Shown piece by piece: positions 1-10,729 of a stretch of 64,000 bases of DNA. Made by a program: the position numbers and the translations under genes. Under the pieces are notes generated by a model. That model saw only the letters and a program-made list of their open reading frames with translations. It was not told where the DNA came from and did not search any database. Position 1 is the first letter of the stretch. The number at the start of each line of letters is the position of its first letter. The stretch is from Harmothoe impar (taxonomy: Eukaryota; Annelida; Polychaeta; Phyllodocida; Polynoidae), in the NCBI GenBank assembly GCA_947462335.1, contig OX381706.1, positions 14,608,784 through 14,672,783 on the forward strand, read 5' to 3'.

Positions 1-420
1 CCTGGCCCCCTCTTCTGCCCCCCACAAAATCCCATCCTTCACCCCCCCCCCCCACTTCCCACCTATCCGCCCCCCCCCTTTTCTCCTTTATTACCCAAAT
101 TAAAACTCCCATCCCCCCCTTCCCTAAAATATTCACCCAAAACCCCTGGTAATCCGGACTGGCTTGCGCCACTCCTATTTACATCATACAGTATTGCTAC
201 ATATTTACTACATTTACTATTAAAGCCGATAGGCTAAGTTTGTTTACGCCCGCTCAATGTTTACACATTGACTAGGCGTAAACAAACAAATACATTCTGT
301 AACTTTACATAAAGATAAGAATATAATTTATCACCTGATACCATCAAGGTGTACTGGGAAGTACGTAATCCGGGCCCGCGGCCTCTGTACCTTACTCAGT
401 ATAAATAAATGAATACTATA
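1..420. other. C-rich low-complexity start and intergenic or intron sequence
   Basis: The first 130 bases are strongly C-rich, with runs of 8 to 10 C. The remainder to about 420 is AT-rich and holds no open frame or repeat that I can support. It is probably the last intron of the gene that ends at 522. Confidence 0.4.
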
Positions 421-450
421 CTATAGCGTGCCTCTTGTTCTCCACCACAG

Positions 451-522
451 GTGGCAACACTGGTCGTTGAACAAGTTGATCAGTTGAACAGATTATCTAA
501 AAAGTATGCACGTAATGCTTAA
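451..522 (+). CDS. Putative terminal exon of an upstream gene
   Basis: A polypyrimidine tract ending in CCACCACAG (442-450) is followed by 23 codons and a TAA at 520-522. The peptide begins VATLVVEQVDQ and ends KKYARNA, a charged, helix-prone C-terminus. An AATAAA lies at about 604-609, so acceptor, short open frame, stop and poly(A) signal occur in the right order for a last exon. The rest of the gene would lie left of the window. I do not recognise the family, and a 23-codon frame could occur by chance. Confidence 0.4.
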   Translation: MATLVVEQVDQLNRLSKKYARNA

Positions 523-1747
523 TTATCCTAATTTACTGTGATTTACTTTTTTCTATACGCATAAGGTATGAACTTGGTTGTGAGTGATCTGCACAAACAC
601 CAAAATAAAACAAGGACTGTCCTGCCTAAGGAATTGTGGGCAGGTAGAAAGACTGGCAGCATATAATTCCATATGCCAAATCCCAAATGGCATTATGTTT
701 AATACCCGATTGAAAGTAAATTTAGGTATCCCATAAATGGATCATGCAAATCTGCACCTGAGAGACGTAGACGGCGTGGTCCTAAAAGAACTTACATGAA
801 CTGATAATCACGTTGACGGGAATCAATCTGAACAGATTTATCTTTCTCACCTGTACCATAATTGTATATGTGGCATGTACTGGGAAAAGGGACCTTAGTG
901 CACCCTGCACTAAGGGCCTTTTTCGCAGATCGTGTCACATATATTTTTCCTCCACCTGACCATACTGGCAGAACGTGTTCAACCTTTACATGATTTATGG
1001 TCAATAAAACTATTCAAAAAAAATATAAATGTCATATAATTTTGAAAAAAAAATGCCTTGGCACATTCACCTTACCCTTTGTTATGTTATTTTTAGTTTT
1101 AAAGTAACATAATCCCAGGGTGAATTTAATTCCTTGGTTTTAGTTAGATTTGTGAGAAAAGCAGCGATTTGAGTACAGAATCAGGTAGTGGAACCTCAGC
1201 TTAATTTTCTCTTTTCATCTGGTATACCAACCAAATTTCTCAGATATCTAGAGGAGATTACCTGGGATATAAACAACCCATAACAGTTTGCAGTCACAGG
1301 TAAAACCAATAAGCTATGACTGACTTAGGGGAAAACACAGAATAAAACAACTGTATTTCTTTCTATATTTTGCAAGACAGAAGAGCAATTTGCCAACAAT
1401 TTGTGATCAAAACCTTAGCCATATATACCTAGGATCATAAGATACACTTTAGATTTAAAATAATAGTGATTAATGGATTAATTAATTCAGTTCGGGACTT
1501 TTAGTCGTCTTTTAGTGACATACTGTCTGTAAAGGGTTAAATGTGTATTATGAGTTATTGACAAGCACCTCATATATGTTGTATGTGTGGGTTTAACAGT
1601 GGGGGACCAACAATAGGGATACACCAAGACTAAATGGGTTATTTAGTCATTGCGACAAAAGAGGCCACTGAGTATGGGTTCCTAGGGTTTGGATGGATAC
1701 TCCTATTGTGACAATCCCAAACAAGGGTATCCAGGGACATGCACATG
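523..1747. other. Putative 3' UTR then intergenic DNA
   Basis: The poly(A) signal of the upstream gene lies near 604. At 893-915 there is a perfect 10-bp hairpin with a 3-base loop (CCTTAGTGCA arms). A degenerate right end of a piggyBac-like MITE lies at about 1508-1540. No gene is supported here. Confidence 0.4.
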
Positions 1748-1970
1748 TTAACCCTTAAAGACAGCATAATGTCTCATGACCTTGGTCATCATGATGCATG
1801 AATGCAGCCCTGGTAAGTAACTCTCAAGTGCTGTATTCATTCATCATGCTGACCTACAGTGTTGAGACGCTCCCAGAGGGTCAGCATAATGCACTGATGC
1901 GCCAGGGTGGCATTGGTGCATCATGACGAGAAATTCATATTTTAGCAATATACCACCCGTTAAGTGTTAA
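1748..1970. mobile_element. piggyBac-like MITE copy 1
   Basis: It begins TTAACCCTTAAAGACAGCAT and ends in an imperfect inverted copy (GTTAAGTGTTAA). A TTAA target with CCCT termini is the piggyBac pattern. The interior carries two near-palindromic blocks built on ATGCAGCCCTGG and GCATCATG. Confidence 0.6.
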
Positions 1971-2173
1971 CAGGTTAATAAGGCATATCCAGAACGTAGG
2001 ACAATAGGCCCTATATAGTTCATGGTCAAACATCAAGATATGACAAAGCATGTCCGAAGAATGACATCATTTATTTAAACCAACCTAAAGTTGAGAATTA
2101 GGATGGATCCACAATGCCTATTCAATCAAGCGAAATCATCCAACAGCGATTGTTGGAGAATATGTCTCATACC

Positions 2174-2234
2174 ATGAGAGAATCATTTCTCTGGATATTC
2201 CTGATTGTTTGGAATCCGGCTACCATTTACACAG
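2174..2234 (+). CDS. Fucolectin gene exon 1 (signal peptide)
   Basis: The peptide begins MRESFLWIFLIVWNPATIY, a short charged N-terminus followed by a hydrophobic core as in a signal peptide. The donor is ACAG|GTTAGT and leaves phase 1, which joins exon 2 to give Glu. An in-frame ATG four codons upstream (2162) could also be used. This exon lies in the left copy of a tandem duplication. Confidence 0.65.
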
Positions 2235-5200
2235 GTTAGTTATCATTCAATTCATCATGTAAAATGTTGTGTCATTATATTTGAAATATCTGCAGTTTAT
2301 TAAATAGAGTCGAATGGCCGAAAATACAAATTCATGCATCGCTTTGTATACAAAAGTATTTACTATGAAGAAGCTAAGACAGTTTTAGCTATTTATTATT
2401 GAGAGAGTCTCACAGGTAAAAGGGATTAATAAATTTGATCACCTAAAGTAGAGTGAAATAGGTATAATAGTGAGTTCATGTGTCTCTGTTTATTGTCATT
2501 GTCTACAATATTCTTATGTAGGGTAGGTTCACCCCAAGTCAAACACATATCTCAAGTTGGTTACCCCTCCAAAGAGGACAAAACAGAGTATGATATTGAT
2601 CAACATTTGGTTAGAACTGAGATGCAGCCCATTTTCCCCATTGTGGAACCTTTTTGGTCCATCAACGCAGCGGATTGAAATCTTTATGAAATCTTTTCAC
2701 CCTGCAGGACATTTGGTCCTGCAGATTTTTATTTCTGCAGGACCGGTTAGGTTTTCGCAGGACCAGATACTTGCACACACCCAAGAATAATCTAGTTAAA
2801 GCCATATCCATATTTTACTATTTTACAGCCTGGGCAGCATACAGATACCTTAATTACATATTAAATGTATTGTCTATGAAAGTAACTTTATTTTCATGAC
2901 CAATAATTTTATCTCTGTTTGCCCCTCCACAGTTTCATTAATAATGGTCCGATTTACACACAAAAAGAACCAAAATGTAGGTAAATGTTGACCTGCCATA
3001 CTGGCCCATCTACCGGACCTGTGACATTTCTGCCGGAAATTTCCGATGTCCGACAGCATTTCAAAGAGGCTGTTGAACACACCCCCCCAACACATTTATG
3101 GGCGAGGGTCAGGTCGGCTGTCAGAAAATTTAAATGTTTAACCTATCAACTTGTGATTGATAACACAGGTTGTTATGATCAGTTGGAGGCAGATGGTTGA
3201 GTGATAAGAAGTCCTTAACCCTTTAAGGGTGCCTTAATGCATCATTACCTTAGTCATCATAACACATGAATGCAGCCCTGGCGAGTAACTCGCCAGCACT
3301 GCATTCAAGCATCATACCGACAACACAGGGTTGAGACACTCCTGAAGGGTCAACATCCTGCACCAATGCAGCACTAGTGAGTTACTTGCCGGGTTGTATT
3401 AGTGCATCATTATGTCTTTTAGTGACAGGCCGTCTATAAAGGGTTAAAAGTGTATTGTCAGCTATTGATAAAGCACCTTATATATGTTGTATGCTTGATT
3501 TGATCAGTGGAGGGCCAACAATGAAGATGGTGTGTCATGACAATCCCAAACAAGGGTATCCAAGGACATGCACATGTTAACCCTTGAAGACAGCATAATG
3601 TCTCATGACCTTGGTAATCATAATACATGAATGCATCCCTGGAGTAACTCTCCAGTGCTACATTCATTCATCGTGCTGACCCTATAGGGTTGAGACACTC
3701 CCAAAGGTTCAGCATGAGACACCAATGCAGCACCAGCGAGGTACTCTCTAGGGCGGCATTGGTGCATCATCACGACGAATTCATATTTTAGCAACATACC
3801 ATCCTTAAAGTGTTAACAGGTTACTAAGGTGTATCCAGAATAGAAAGTATGACAATAGGCCCTACAAAGCTCAAAGTCAGACGTCAAGATATGACAAAGC
3901 ATGTCAGAAGAATGACATCATTAATTTACACTTCTCTGGGTATTTCTGATTGCCTGGGATCCAACTATAATTTACGCAGGTTAGTTATCTTTGCATTATC
4001 ATATGAAATATCATGTCAAAACATTGAAATATCTGCAATTTAACTGAGGCTGGAAATACAAATGTCTTGCCTGAGATACAGATATAATAACTAGAGAAAC
4101 GAATTAGAGAGAAACTAAGACATTTACCATTGAGAGAGATGAATAATAGTTCAAGGCGAGTTCTGTTAACCCTTTACCGACAGCATAATGCATTAATACA
4201 TCATCCCAATAGTCATCATGATTCAAGGATGCAATCCTAGTGAGTAACATGCCAATGCTGCATTCAAGCATCATGCAGGCTCTTTAGAGGGTCGGTATGA
4301 TGCACCAATGCAGCCCTGGTGAGTAACTTGCCATGGCTGTATTGGTGCATCATGCCAACAAATTATTTCAGTGACATGCAGTCATGAAAGGATTGAGGGG
4401 AGTTTGGTTAACATTGTAGAGTGTCATCTCTTGTGAAGACTTGTTGTTGTTATTGTCGTCGTTATTTCGTTTATTTCTATCCTGAGGAGATACATAGCCA
4501 TTATAAATCGTGTTTTTTTGTATTCCACAGGATTTATAGCACAATATAACCCATTAAGCAGCCATTTAGCCCATATTCTAGTGTAGAAGTTTCAATCGGA
4601 TGTTGGGCAGGCCAATCACTTGGGCAGTCCCAGTGCCGTGTGTTCGTTCTAAGATGAAATGTTATCACATAATTTCGAACAAATTAGGTAATAGAATTCT
4701 TCCTAATATTGGAGGCATTTTTAAAGTTCTTTATTGTATACCTCCATTAAAGAAGAGTGTTACACTGACCATACCGCTCCAAACCTGGCGCTAGGGAAAG
4801 ACGTCTACGCCAACACTCACTCACATATAACACATTTAATGGTGGATGGGAGGCGCCTCTCCAGCCCCTGGCAGAGTGAGTTGACCACATTTTTGGTTGA
4901 TTTATAATCATTTTAAAGATCATTATCTCCTCTCAGTTCTTTCGAATTTCTATTTTTAGTCTTGGAAATTTGTATGTAGGCCTATAGCTACCCCAAGTTG
5001 TAAAATTAACTCCCTATGTATACACGAATCAGGAAATCGGCCTATTTATTAGCTAGTAATAACCATTTATGGGTAATACAAAGACAAAGGTGCACGAGTT
5101 TTAGTCTGTTGGCTGGGTTATTTCACGAGTTAGATGTCAGGCCGTATTTCACTCGGCCGACGGCCTCGTGAAATATGGCCTGACATCTAACTCGTGAAAT

Positions 5201-8200
5201 AACCCAATCAACAGACTAAAACGAGTGTGCCTTTGTATTTATTTTTTATGTTTTTCGATCCAAATTACCAAATTTATGATAGGGGAAGCCTAAAATCGCT
5301 TAGTTCTACGCCATACAAATGTAAACAAACCGCCATTGATGACGTCATTGATGACGTCACAGAGCCGTGAAATACGGCCATGGGTTATTTCACGGGGGGT
5401 GTGCAATACGGCGTTCTTTGGTTAAGTCAATGGTTGGCTGTATTTCATAAAAAATAAATGAAAATACACACACCAATCTAACTTTCTCCAGGTCCTGTAT
5501 TTAGGATTTGAATCCCAATGAGCCTCTTTTTGATTGCATGGAAACGCGAAAATTACAATTTTTCAATTACAGATTACTACTTCTCAGATGGTAGGATTCG
5601 GCCTTGGGTCACTGTTGACCTAGGGCTGGTGACTGACATCAAAACTGTTGTTGTCTGCATATCAGATGATAGTCGAGGTAAGTTAGATATATAAAAGGGA
5701 GGAAATAAAAAAATAAATGTCAATAGTCAAAATATGTACCGTATACTTCTATATGTCGCATACATTATGTACGATGGGCAATTAGTTGTCCGTACTGACT
5801 ACTTTAGGCCGGCAGGTTGATTTTTGCAAAAGAAACCTCTACTTTAATGTGTGATCATTAGTTTAATCTATAGATTCTGCTCAGATAAAGTTTTTCCCTC
5901 TGATGATTTTCATCTCTGGCCATGGCCATTTTTCTTCTATACCCTTCTTTTCTTCTTTTCTAAACTATACCTTTTTACCTTTACTTTCCTATCCAATCTA
6001 ATTATCACTCCTATTGAGGCTGTCAGTACCTTAAGTACAAATGACACAGTAATATCTTGCCTCAGATGAGCCTGAGCCCATCAATTCCTATTCAAAATTT
6101 AAATAATCATCATCATTAAATGAACTCGCGGGTAGTGGGATTGTTCAAATACATCTTGAACAGCCCCCCATCCCATTACCACCCCCTAAATAGGGCAAGT
6201 GGACTAACTACCGCTTAACGGAATTCCTATATAATTGCAAGCTGTGGAATGCAATAAAACAATCTGTAAGGTTATGTATTTCCTCAGGATAAAAATAAAC
6301 TAAATAACAACAACAACATGGGGTCTAGGTAAAGTGGTTGTAGAGCTCTAACCCTCAGTCAATTTGTGATATTCAAGATGGCCGCCAGAAGGCTCTTGAA
6401 GACTAAAAACGAGCGTCTATCCCAGCTTATAATGAACTTAGAGACACAAATAAAAATGCAAAAAGTATATCTATGCGGTCTAGGAATACAACTCTGCCAT
6501 TTTCAAGAAAATACGTGCTATTTCTTTTGCAGCTGAAAATCACGCTGGTTTTTTCATTCTCATTGGGAAAGATTTTAATACAACTACTTTTGAGCCCGAT
6601 GTATCTGAAGGCTATGAACAATGTGGTCAAACATACAGTGGTTTTTCACATAGAGAAATAGTCTACATCCACTGCTACAGAACTCTCATAGGCAGATATG
6701 TTGTGGCAACAATACCTACTAAGCTCATTATTGCAATCGCTGAAATGGAGGTGTACGAGGACCAAGGTAGAATATTTTGAGCATAACGAACCAATTCTTT
6801 ATTTATGACTTGCATTGATTCAGGCAACTATCTAATGCTCACTAATTCCATGAATGATGTTAATATTTGAAGTCGAAATGGACAGAAACTTTGCATTGAC
6901 CCACATAATATCATATCTAAAAATTGACTCCTATGAAGTCACCACTATAATATGGCCAACCATAAAACCTTGTGTATTGGCCATGTTTAGTATGTGAATC
7001 AGATCGCCAGTGCGGCTTATATGACCACCCTAAAGTCGGGGTGCGGCTTATACGCGAGTTAGGCTTATATGCGAGGTTTTACAGTGCTCATAAGTGTGGC
7101 TGCATTTGGCCTATCCACTTGTGCCTGCTTTAAAGGGAGATGATGGATATATACCTAACAGTGATCTCTTCCCTGACATAGTATTTCAGCCCATGGAGTG
7201 GCTCTGTACATTACCAGAGCGAACTGGACCTACAGGGGCGTGGAATGTTGCTCGGGGGAAAACTACATATGCTAGTTCTGTCAACAACACGTGAGTTGAC
7301 TCAACAGCATAGTTCATCAATGCCTGTTCCTAATATATTGACAGAAAGTAGTTAGAAATCACTTTATCTTTATACAGAGCACTCCATATCGAAAGCAAAA
7401 TACCTTTGGAAGTGCTGGTATTAGCAAGTGTGTTCTAAAAATTATTTGTCTCTAAAAGTTTGATACTGAATAAATATTTTTACTTTTGCAGTTCACCTTG
7501 GTCCTCTTAATTTGTACTTCTCTTTTCTCCATCAGAGTACTTACATTTATTCTCATGACTATTTTTCCCTACAGACAAAGATTGGTTGATGGTCTTGATG
7601 ACCCGTATTGGGCCAACAATGAGTGTGGGGGCACAAATGAGATGGTCTCCCCGTGGGTGGTTGTGGATCTGGGCCAAACCTACAAAGTCAAGGCGGTCCT
7701 TCTCGTCAACGTTGCTGACAGTTTTTGTAAGTGTTTTATTTGTCTGATTACCCCAATCAATTAGCAACATTGAATATCACACAGGTCCCTCTATCCAAAT
7801 GCATTTGATTCCAGACTGGAAAGCAGGCAGAGATTTATCAATGAAAAGTTCCCTCTATGAAAGTGATTATGTATAGCCCTCAATGTTCAAGCCTTTGGGA
7901 ATGCATGTGCTAAGAAAGACAGGAAAAAGATTTTACCACTTTGCATTTGACAGATTTTCTTCTGAAGGAATTCAAGATCTATGTTGGGAACAATGATGGG
8001 CCATCCGCACCTTTCAACCCATCACAATATGAAGTGTGTGCTAAAGTGTGTGATCAGCAGAGCAGACGAGGTCGTATCTACACCTGCCACACCAAACCTG
8101 AGGGGCGCCATGTTGCTATTGCACATTACTCCACAGCTGCTACTAGGCTGTACTTGTGTGAAGTTGAAGTGTACCCAGAAAGCACTCAAGGTAAGACATC

Positions 8201-9382
8201 TCTTTTATGCACCGTAAACCTAACGTAGAAGATCATCTGTGCGGCTTATAGGATTCTGGACAAATTCTGGCTGCGGCTTATACGCAAGTTTTTAAATGTA
8301 TACTACAGTATTAAAGTCAGCATAATGAATCTTTTTGTGTGGCTTACAGGATTTTCCCAAACTCTAGGTGTGGCTACTACGCATGTTAGTTTTATATGCA
8401 AGGACAATTTTGTTCTGTAATTCGTATGTGATGTAACGCAACAGGTAAAACAAAGTTAACAATAGCATTCAAAAACAAATTCATGAATGAAAGCTAAATC
8501 TATATAGAAGACAATAACCTCAGTATAATCACCATTTAACTTGTAATGTTGATAAACTGTTGATTGCCATTGATCCAATGTTGATATCTGAGCAGTGATT
8601 CAACCACTATCTTCTATTATATGTTGATGTTAATCAATCAAATGGTAAAGTGGATAAGATTTGGTGCTCACATGTAAAATGCTAAAACATTTTTGTTGAT
8701 AATTGTTTCAACATACAGATGGTGCTTTGATGTGAACTCATGTTAATTTTGGGCAGGTATACCAACAAATCATTAAATTGTCAAGATTCATTTCTATATG
8801 ATACATTAAAGTTGATACTCAAGCTTGTTGTCACATGAAAGGTGGCATTTCTAAGGATTTCATTTTGTTGGTAATCAGGAAACAGTTGATTTATTTTTTC
8901 TTCCTTCTTTCGAAGACATAGCCTTTGAATCCCGTGAGACTGGACTCACTGCAACACCTACCAACCAGCGGAAGCTTTATGACAATGATGAAACTACATG
9001 CACAGATATCAGAGAATTTCTAGGAGGCAATGGACCGCATGTCTCCCTGAAGATGAACTGGGACCCGACTGAAATGAACACACAGACCGAATCAGCCATA
9101 TACGGATGTAAGAACGATTTCTTTGTGAATGTAACTCATGGCAACAATGTTAATGTTTCTGTCTACCGTGGCGATGACAACCTGGAAACAACAAATATTG
9201 CCACCAAATTGGTGAGCTACTCCGCATGTCTCACCCTTGGGCAGACTGAGAGTGGTCAGTTTCTGCGTACCAAGTTCCACTGTACTTGTACAGCTTTGTG
9301 CCATATCCTGGTGAGGTTCTCACTGTTTGATGTAAATGAAGCAGCAAACAGCACAGTCTGCACTGTCAAGCTGTACTATTAG
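2174..9382 (+). CDS. Secreted two-domain fucolectin-like (FTP / F5-8C-like) protein, 8 exons
   Basis: Exons 2174-2234, 4753-4875, 5573-5677, 6533-6766, 7140-7290, 7575-7726, 7954-8190 and 8916-9382 sum to 1530 nt and join without a frame break, giving 509 aa and a stop at 9380-9382. Order: signal peptide (exon 1), FTP domain 1 (exons 2-4), FTP domain 2 (exons 5-7), and a Cys-rich C-terminal domain of about 155 aa that I do not recognise (exon 8). Family marks are the domain opening NLALGK, the core WVTVDLG / WVVVDLG, the strand FKIYVGNN, and the closing AEMEVY / CEVEVY. FTP lectins bind fucosylated glycans and often act in invertebrate innate recognition. The Arg usually found before V-D-L in the fucose site is Thr or Val here, so the ligand may differ. 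An in-frame upstream ATG at 2162 is the alternative start. Domain calls are firm; function is inferred. Confidence 0.85.
2690..3045. repeat. GCAGGACC-motif repeat
   Basis: It is a cluster of GGTCCTGCAG / CTGCAGGACC palindromic pieces at 2700-2765, with related sequence near 3000-3040. A second copy lies at 46610-46940. A short ORF here has no other support. Confidence 0.4.
3215..3446. mobile_element. piggyBac-like MITE copy 2
   Basis: It runs from TTAACCCTTTAAGGG to CCGTCTATAAAGGGTTAA, about 232 bp, with the same interior as copy 1. Confidence 0.65.
3577..3816. mobile_element. piggyBac-like MITE copy 3
   Basis: It runs from TTAACCCTTGAAGACAGCAT to CATCCTTAAAGTGTTAA. It is the duplicate of copy 1 within the segmental duplication. 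Confidence 0.65.
3925..3979 (+). pseudogene. Broken second copy of fucolectin exon 1
   Basis: This is the right-hand copy of exon 1 with the same frame (LLWVFLIAWDPTIIYAG) and the same donor GTTAGT. The frame has an in-frame TAA at 3922-3924 and no ATG, because about 100 nt present in the left copy between the shared leader and the signal peptide are missing. It could only be translated if joined to another upstream coding exon, so I call it a relic. Confidence 0.5.
4166..4395. mobile_element. piggyBac-like MITE copy 4
   Basis: It starts TTAACCCTTTACCGACAGC. The right end is degenerate (CATGCAGTCATGAAAGGATT). The interior matches the family. Confidence 0.55.
4753..4875 (+). CDS. Fucolectin gene exon 2 (FTP domain 1 start)
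   Basis: It encodes EECYTDHTAP, then NLALGKDVYAN, the canonical opening of an FTP domain, then VDG and SPWQ. The acceptor is TTAAAG| at 4751-4752 and the donor is GGCAGA|GTGAGT. Phase 1 at both ends fits both neighbours. Confidence 0.8.
5077..5236. repeat. Near-perfect long palindrome (fold-back repeat)
   Basis: Arms of about 65 bp (5085-5148 against 5166-5231) pair with only a few mismatches around a GC-rich centre (CTCGGCCGACGGCC). Arm motifs include GGTTATTTCACGAG and GATGTCAGGCC. It lies in fucolectin intron 2. A diverged copy lies at 57714-57872. Confidence 0.8.
5331..5465. repeat. CRE-containing repeat downstream of the palindrome
   Basis: Two perfect TGACGTCA palindromes (5340-5347 and 5352-5359) are 12 bp apart, followed by GTGAAATACGG, GGGTTATTTCACGG, TGCAATACGGCG and GTATTTCATAAAAAATAA. 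The same unit recurs in the same orientation at 39713-39790, 57984-58095 and 58537-58640. Confidence 0.6.
5573..5677 (+). CDS. Fucolectin gene exon 3
   Basis: The acceptor TTACAG| is followed by YYFSDGRIRPWVTVDLGLV, the central beta-sandwich signature. The donor is CGAG|GTAAGT. Thr stands where Arg is usual before VDL. Confidence 0.85.
6533..6766 (+). CDS. Fucolectin gene exon 4 (end of FTP domain 1)
   Basis: The acceptor is TTTTGCAG|. The exon encodes GFFILIGKDF, two Cys around the GRYV strand, and the domain end AIAEMEVYED. The donor is CAAG|GTAGAA, a weaker GT site, and the phase fits. Confidence 0.85.
6998..7085. repeat. GCGGCTTATA-type interspersed repeat
   Basis: It carries GTGCGGCTTATA, CGCGAGTTAGGCTTAT. 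Related copies lie at 8237-8420, 9430-9600, 44550-44625 and, inverted, 52203-52410. No open frame. Confidence 0.5.
7140..7290 (+). CDS. Fucolectin gene exon 5 (linker and FTP domain 2 start)
   Basis: It encodes an inter-domain linker, then NVARGKTTYASSVNN, the opening of the second FTP domain. The acceptor at 7138-7139 was chosen because it is the nearby AG that keeps the frame. The donor is ACAC|GTGAGT. Confidence 0.75.
7575..7726 (+). CDS. Fucolectin gene exon 6
   Basis: The acceptor is CCCTACAG|. The exon encodes LVDGLDDPYWANNECGG, then PWVVVDLGQTYKVKAV, the core of FTP domain 2. The donor is TTTT|GTAAGT. Val replaces the Arg usual before VDL. Confidence 0.9.
7954..8190 (+). CDS. Fucolectin gene exon 7 (end of FTP domain 2)
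   Basis: The acceptor is TTGACAG|. The exon encodes FKIYVGNNDG, a Cys pair (VCAKVCDQ), GRHVAIAH and LYLCEVEVYPES, the standard end of an FTP domain. The donor is CAAG|GTAAGA. Confidence 0.9.
8237..8420. repeat. GCGGCTTATA-type interspersed repeat
   Basis: Same family as 6998-7085, in fucolectin intron 7. Confidence 0.5.
8916..9382 (+). CDS. Fucolectin gene exon 8 (C-terminal Cys-rich domain, stop)
   Basis: The acceptor is TTTCGAAG|. The exon encodes 155 residues starting DIAFESRETGLTATP, with LYDNDETTCTDI, eight further Cys and several N-X-S/T sequons (NVTHG, NVSV, NSTV), and ends KLYY-stop. All-beta composition and sequons suggest an extracellular domain. I cannot assign a family. Confidence 0.85.
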
Positions 9383-9429
9383 GTAAATACGGTCCCCAGA
9401 GTTGTCTGAGAATGGACAAGACCATAACT

Positions 9430-9588
9430 TCCGTAAAACCTTGCCTATAGGCCACAGCTAGTCAGGGTGCAGTTTTCATATACTATAGGACTAATGTTGC
9501 CATAATCAGAACTCCTGTGAGGCATATACCCGGGGGCTAATAGGACATTCCCGAAATCTAGGTGCAGCTAGTACGCGAGTTAGGCTTA
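9430..9588. repeat. GCGGCTTATA-type interspersed repeat
   Basis: A diverged copy in the presumed 3' UTR or flank of the fucolectin gene. No clear AATAAA follows the stop closely, so the transcript end is not assigned. Confidence 0.4.
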
Positions 9589-9589
9589 T

Positions 9590-10022
9590 GGCTCAGCCTC
9601 ACAATTTTGTAACAATTGGACCGGGAGGCTAGAAAAGGTCTGCTTTTATTATTTTATTTTTTTTCCCCCATATCTCTACTATTTGTAAAAATATGTGGAT
9701 GGTTATTGCAAACACTTTGGACAGTGTAGCTCTTCAAATTCCACATTGCATAGAAAGTGAAGTCTTTGACCGGGCTGAGGAAAAAATATAACATTAAGCA
9801 TGTAAAAGGGCTACATTTAAATATAAAAAACTTCATATCAATTTCATTTCATATAGTGTGAAAATATCCTTTGACTTTTTCCACCCTTTTTTTACTATAT
9901 AGGTCTAATTTATGCTATAATAACGTTTCCCTGTCAAAGACATCACCCGGTCAAAGATGTCACCCGGTCAAAGACGCCACCCGGTCAAAGAGGATCCAAT
10001 TGTTACAAAGTCGTGAGACTGT
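9590..10022. mobile_element. MITE with GGTCAAAGACG interior (family B)
   Basis: Terminal inverted repeats are CTCACAATTTTGTAACAATT and AATTGTTACAAAGTCGTGAG. The right part contains three short direct repeats of CCGGTCAAAGA. Family members lie at 48240-48557, 51934-52196, a fragment near 46165-46245, and the MITE split by the LTR element (13548-13678 plus 26674-26832). Confidence 0.65.
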
Positions 10023-10134
10023 ACCTTATACACAAGGTAACTGAAGTAATATAAGACAGGATAAGACAGGATAAGGGCTGTTCATCCATATTAGTCAGGA
10101 GCATTTTCTGGAAAAGAGGGCTTATAAAAAGGGT

Positions 10135-10729
10135 CAAGGCATTTTTGAGTAGAATTGTTTTTAGAGTTGGATTAGGGTAATTTGGGTGTGCTGAATCCAA
10201 ATCTGCCGTATAACATTTCCTATCTTGATGTTATATGCCTGAAAAATCAAAAACAAAATGGCTACCATTTTAGGCTTTAAAACTGCAGATATGAGCAGGT
10301 ATAGTTTAGAATAGTATAGGAAAATAGGTGATATAGCCATCAAATTGAACATGCTTACTCCTCAGTGAGTCACTTTTCAAATCTGTATCATTTGATATTT
10401 GTAAATCCAAGTTGGCGGCCATTTTCCAAGATGGCCGCCCGAATCACATTTTAAAACTTGTTTGCTTCATAGAAATGGATGTAGTTGGTCAATCAGCTTG
10501 ATCTTGGTGTCAAATTCTATGTTTTCAGACCTGCTGTAGCTGATTCTAACACTTTTAATGCTTTTAGAGCAGTTATAAAGCAAGAAAATATGAATTTCAC
10601 ATCATTTCCTTGAGTATAGATAATGAGTGTTTTGTGATTCCATGCTCATCGTCTGACTATTATTCACTCTATGACACAAGGAAGACTATGGTCAGTCTCT
10701 ATCCCACCTACCCATTCCTCACTACCCAG
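10135..10729 (+). repeat. Fold-back element 1, left arm
   Basis: Inverted partner of 12596-13190. Confidence 0.8.

Larger units (their letters stand above)
1500..2330. repeat. Tandem segmental duplication, left copy
   Basis: About 0.8 kb is repeated about 1.8 kb downstream at 3405-4070. The shared order is a MITE right end, a CATATATGTTGTATG stretch, CAATCCCAAACAAGGGTATC, a piggyBac-like MITE, the leader ATGACAAAGCATGTC, and the signal-peptide exon with its donor. The MITE is inside both copies, so it was present before the duplication. Confidence 0.7.
3405..4070. repeat. Tandem segmental duplication, right copy
   Basis: This is the partner of 1500-2330, with substitutions and a deletion of about 100 nt just upstream of the exon 1 relic. 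Confidence 0.7.
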
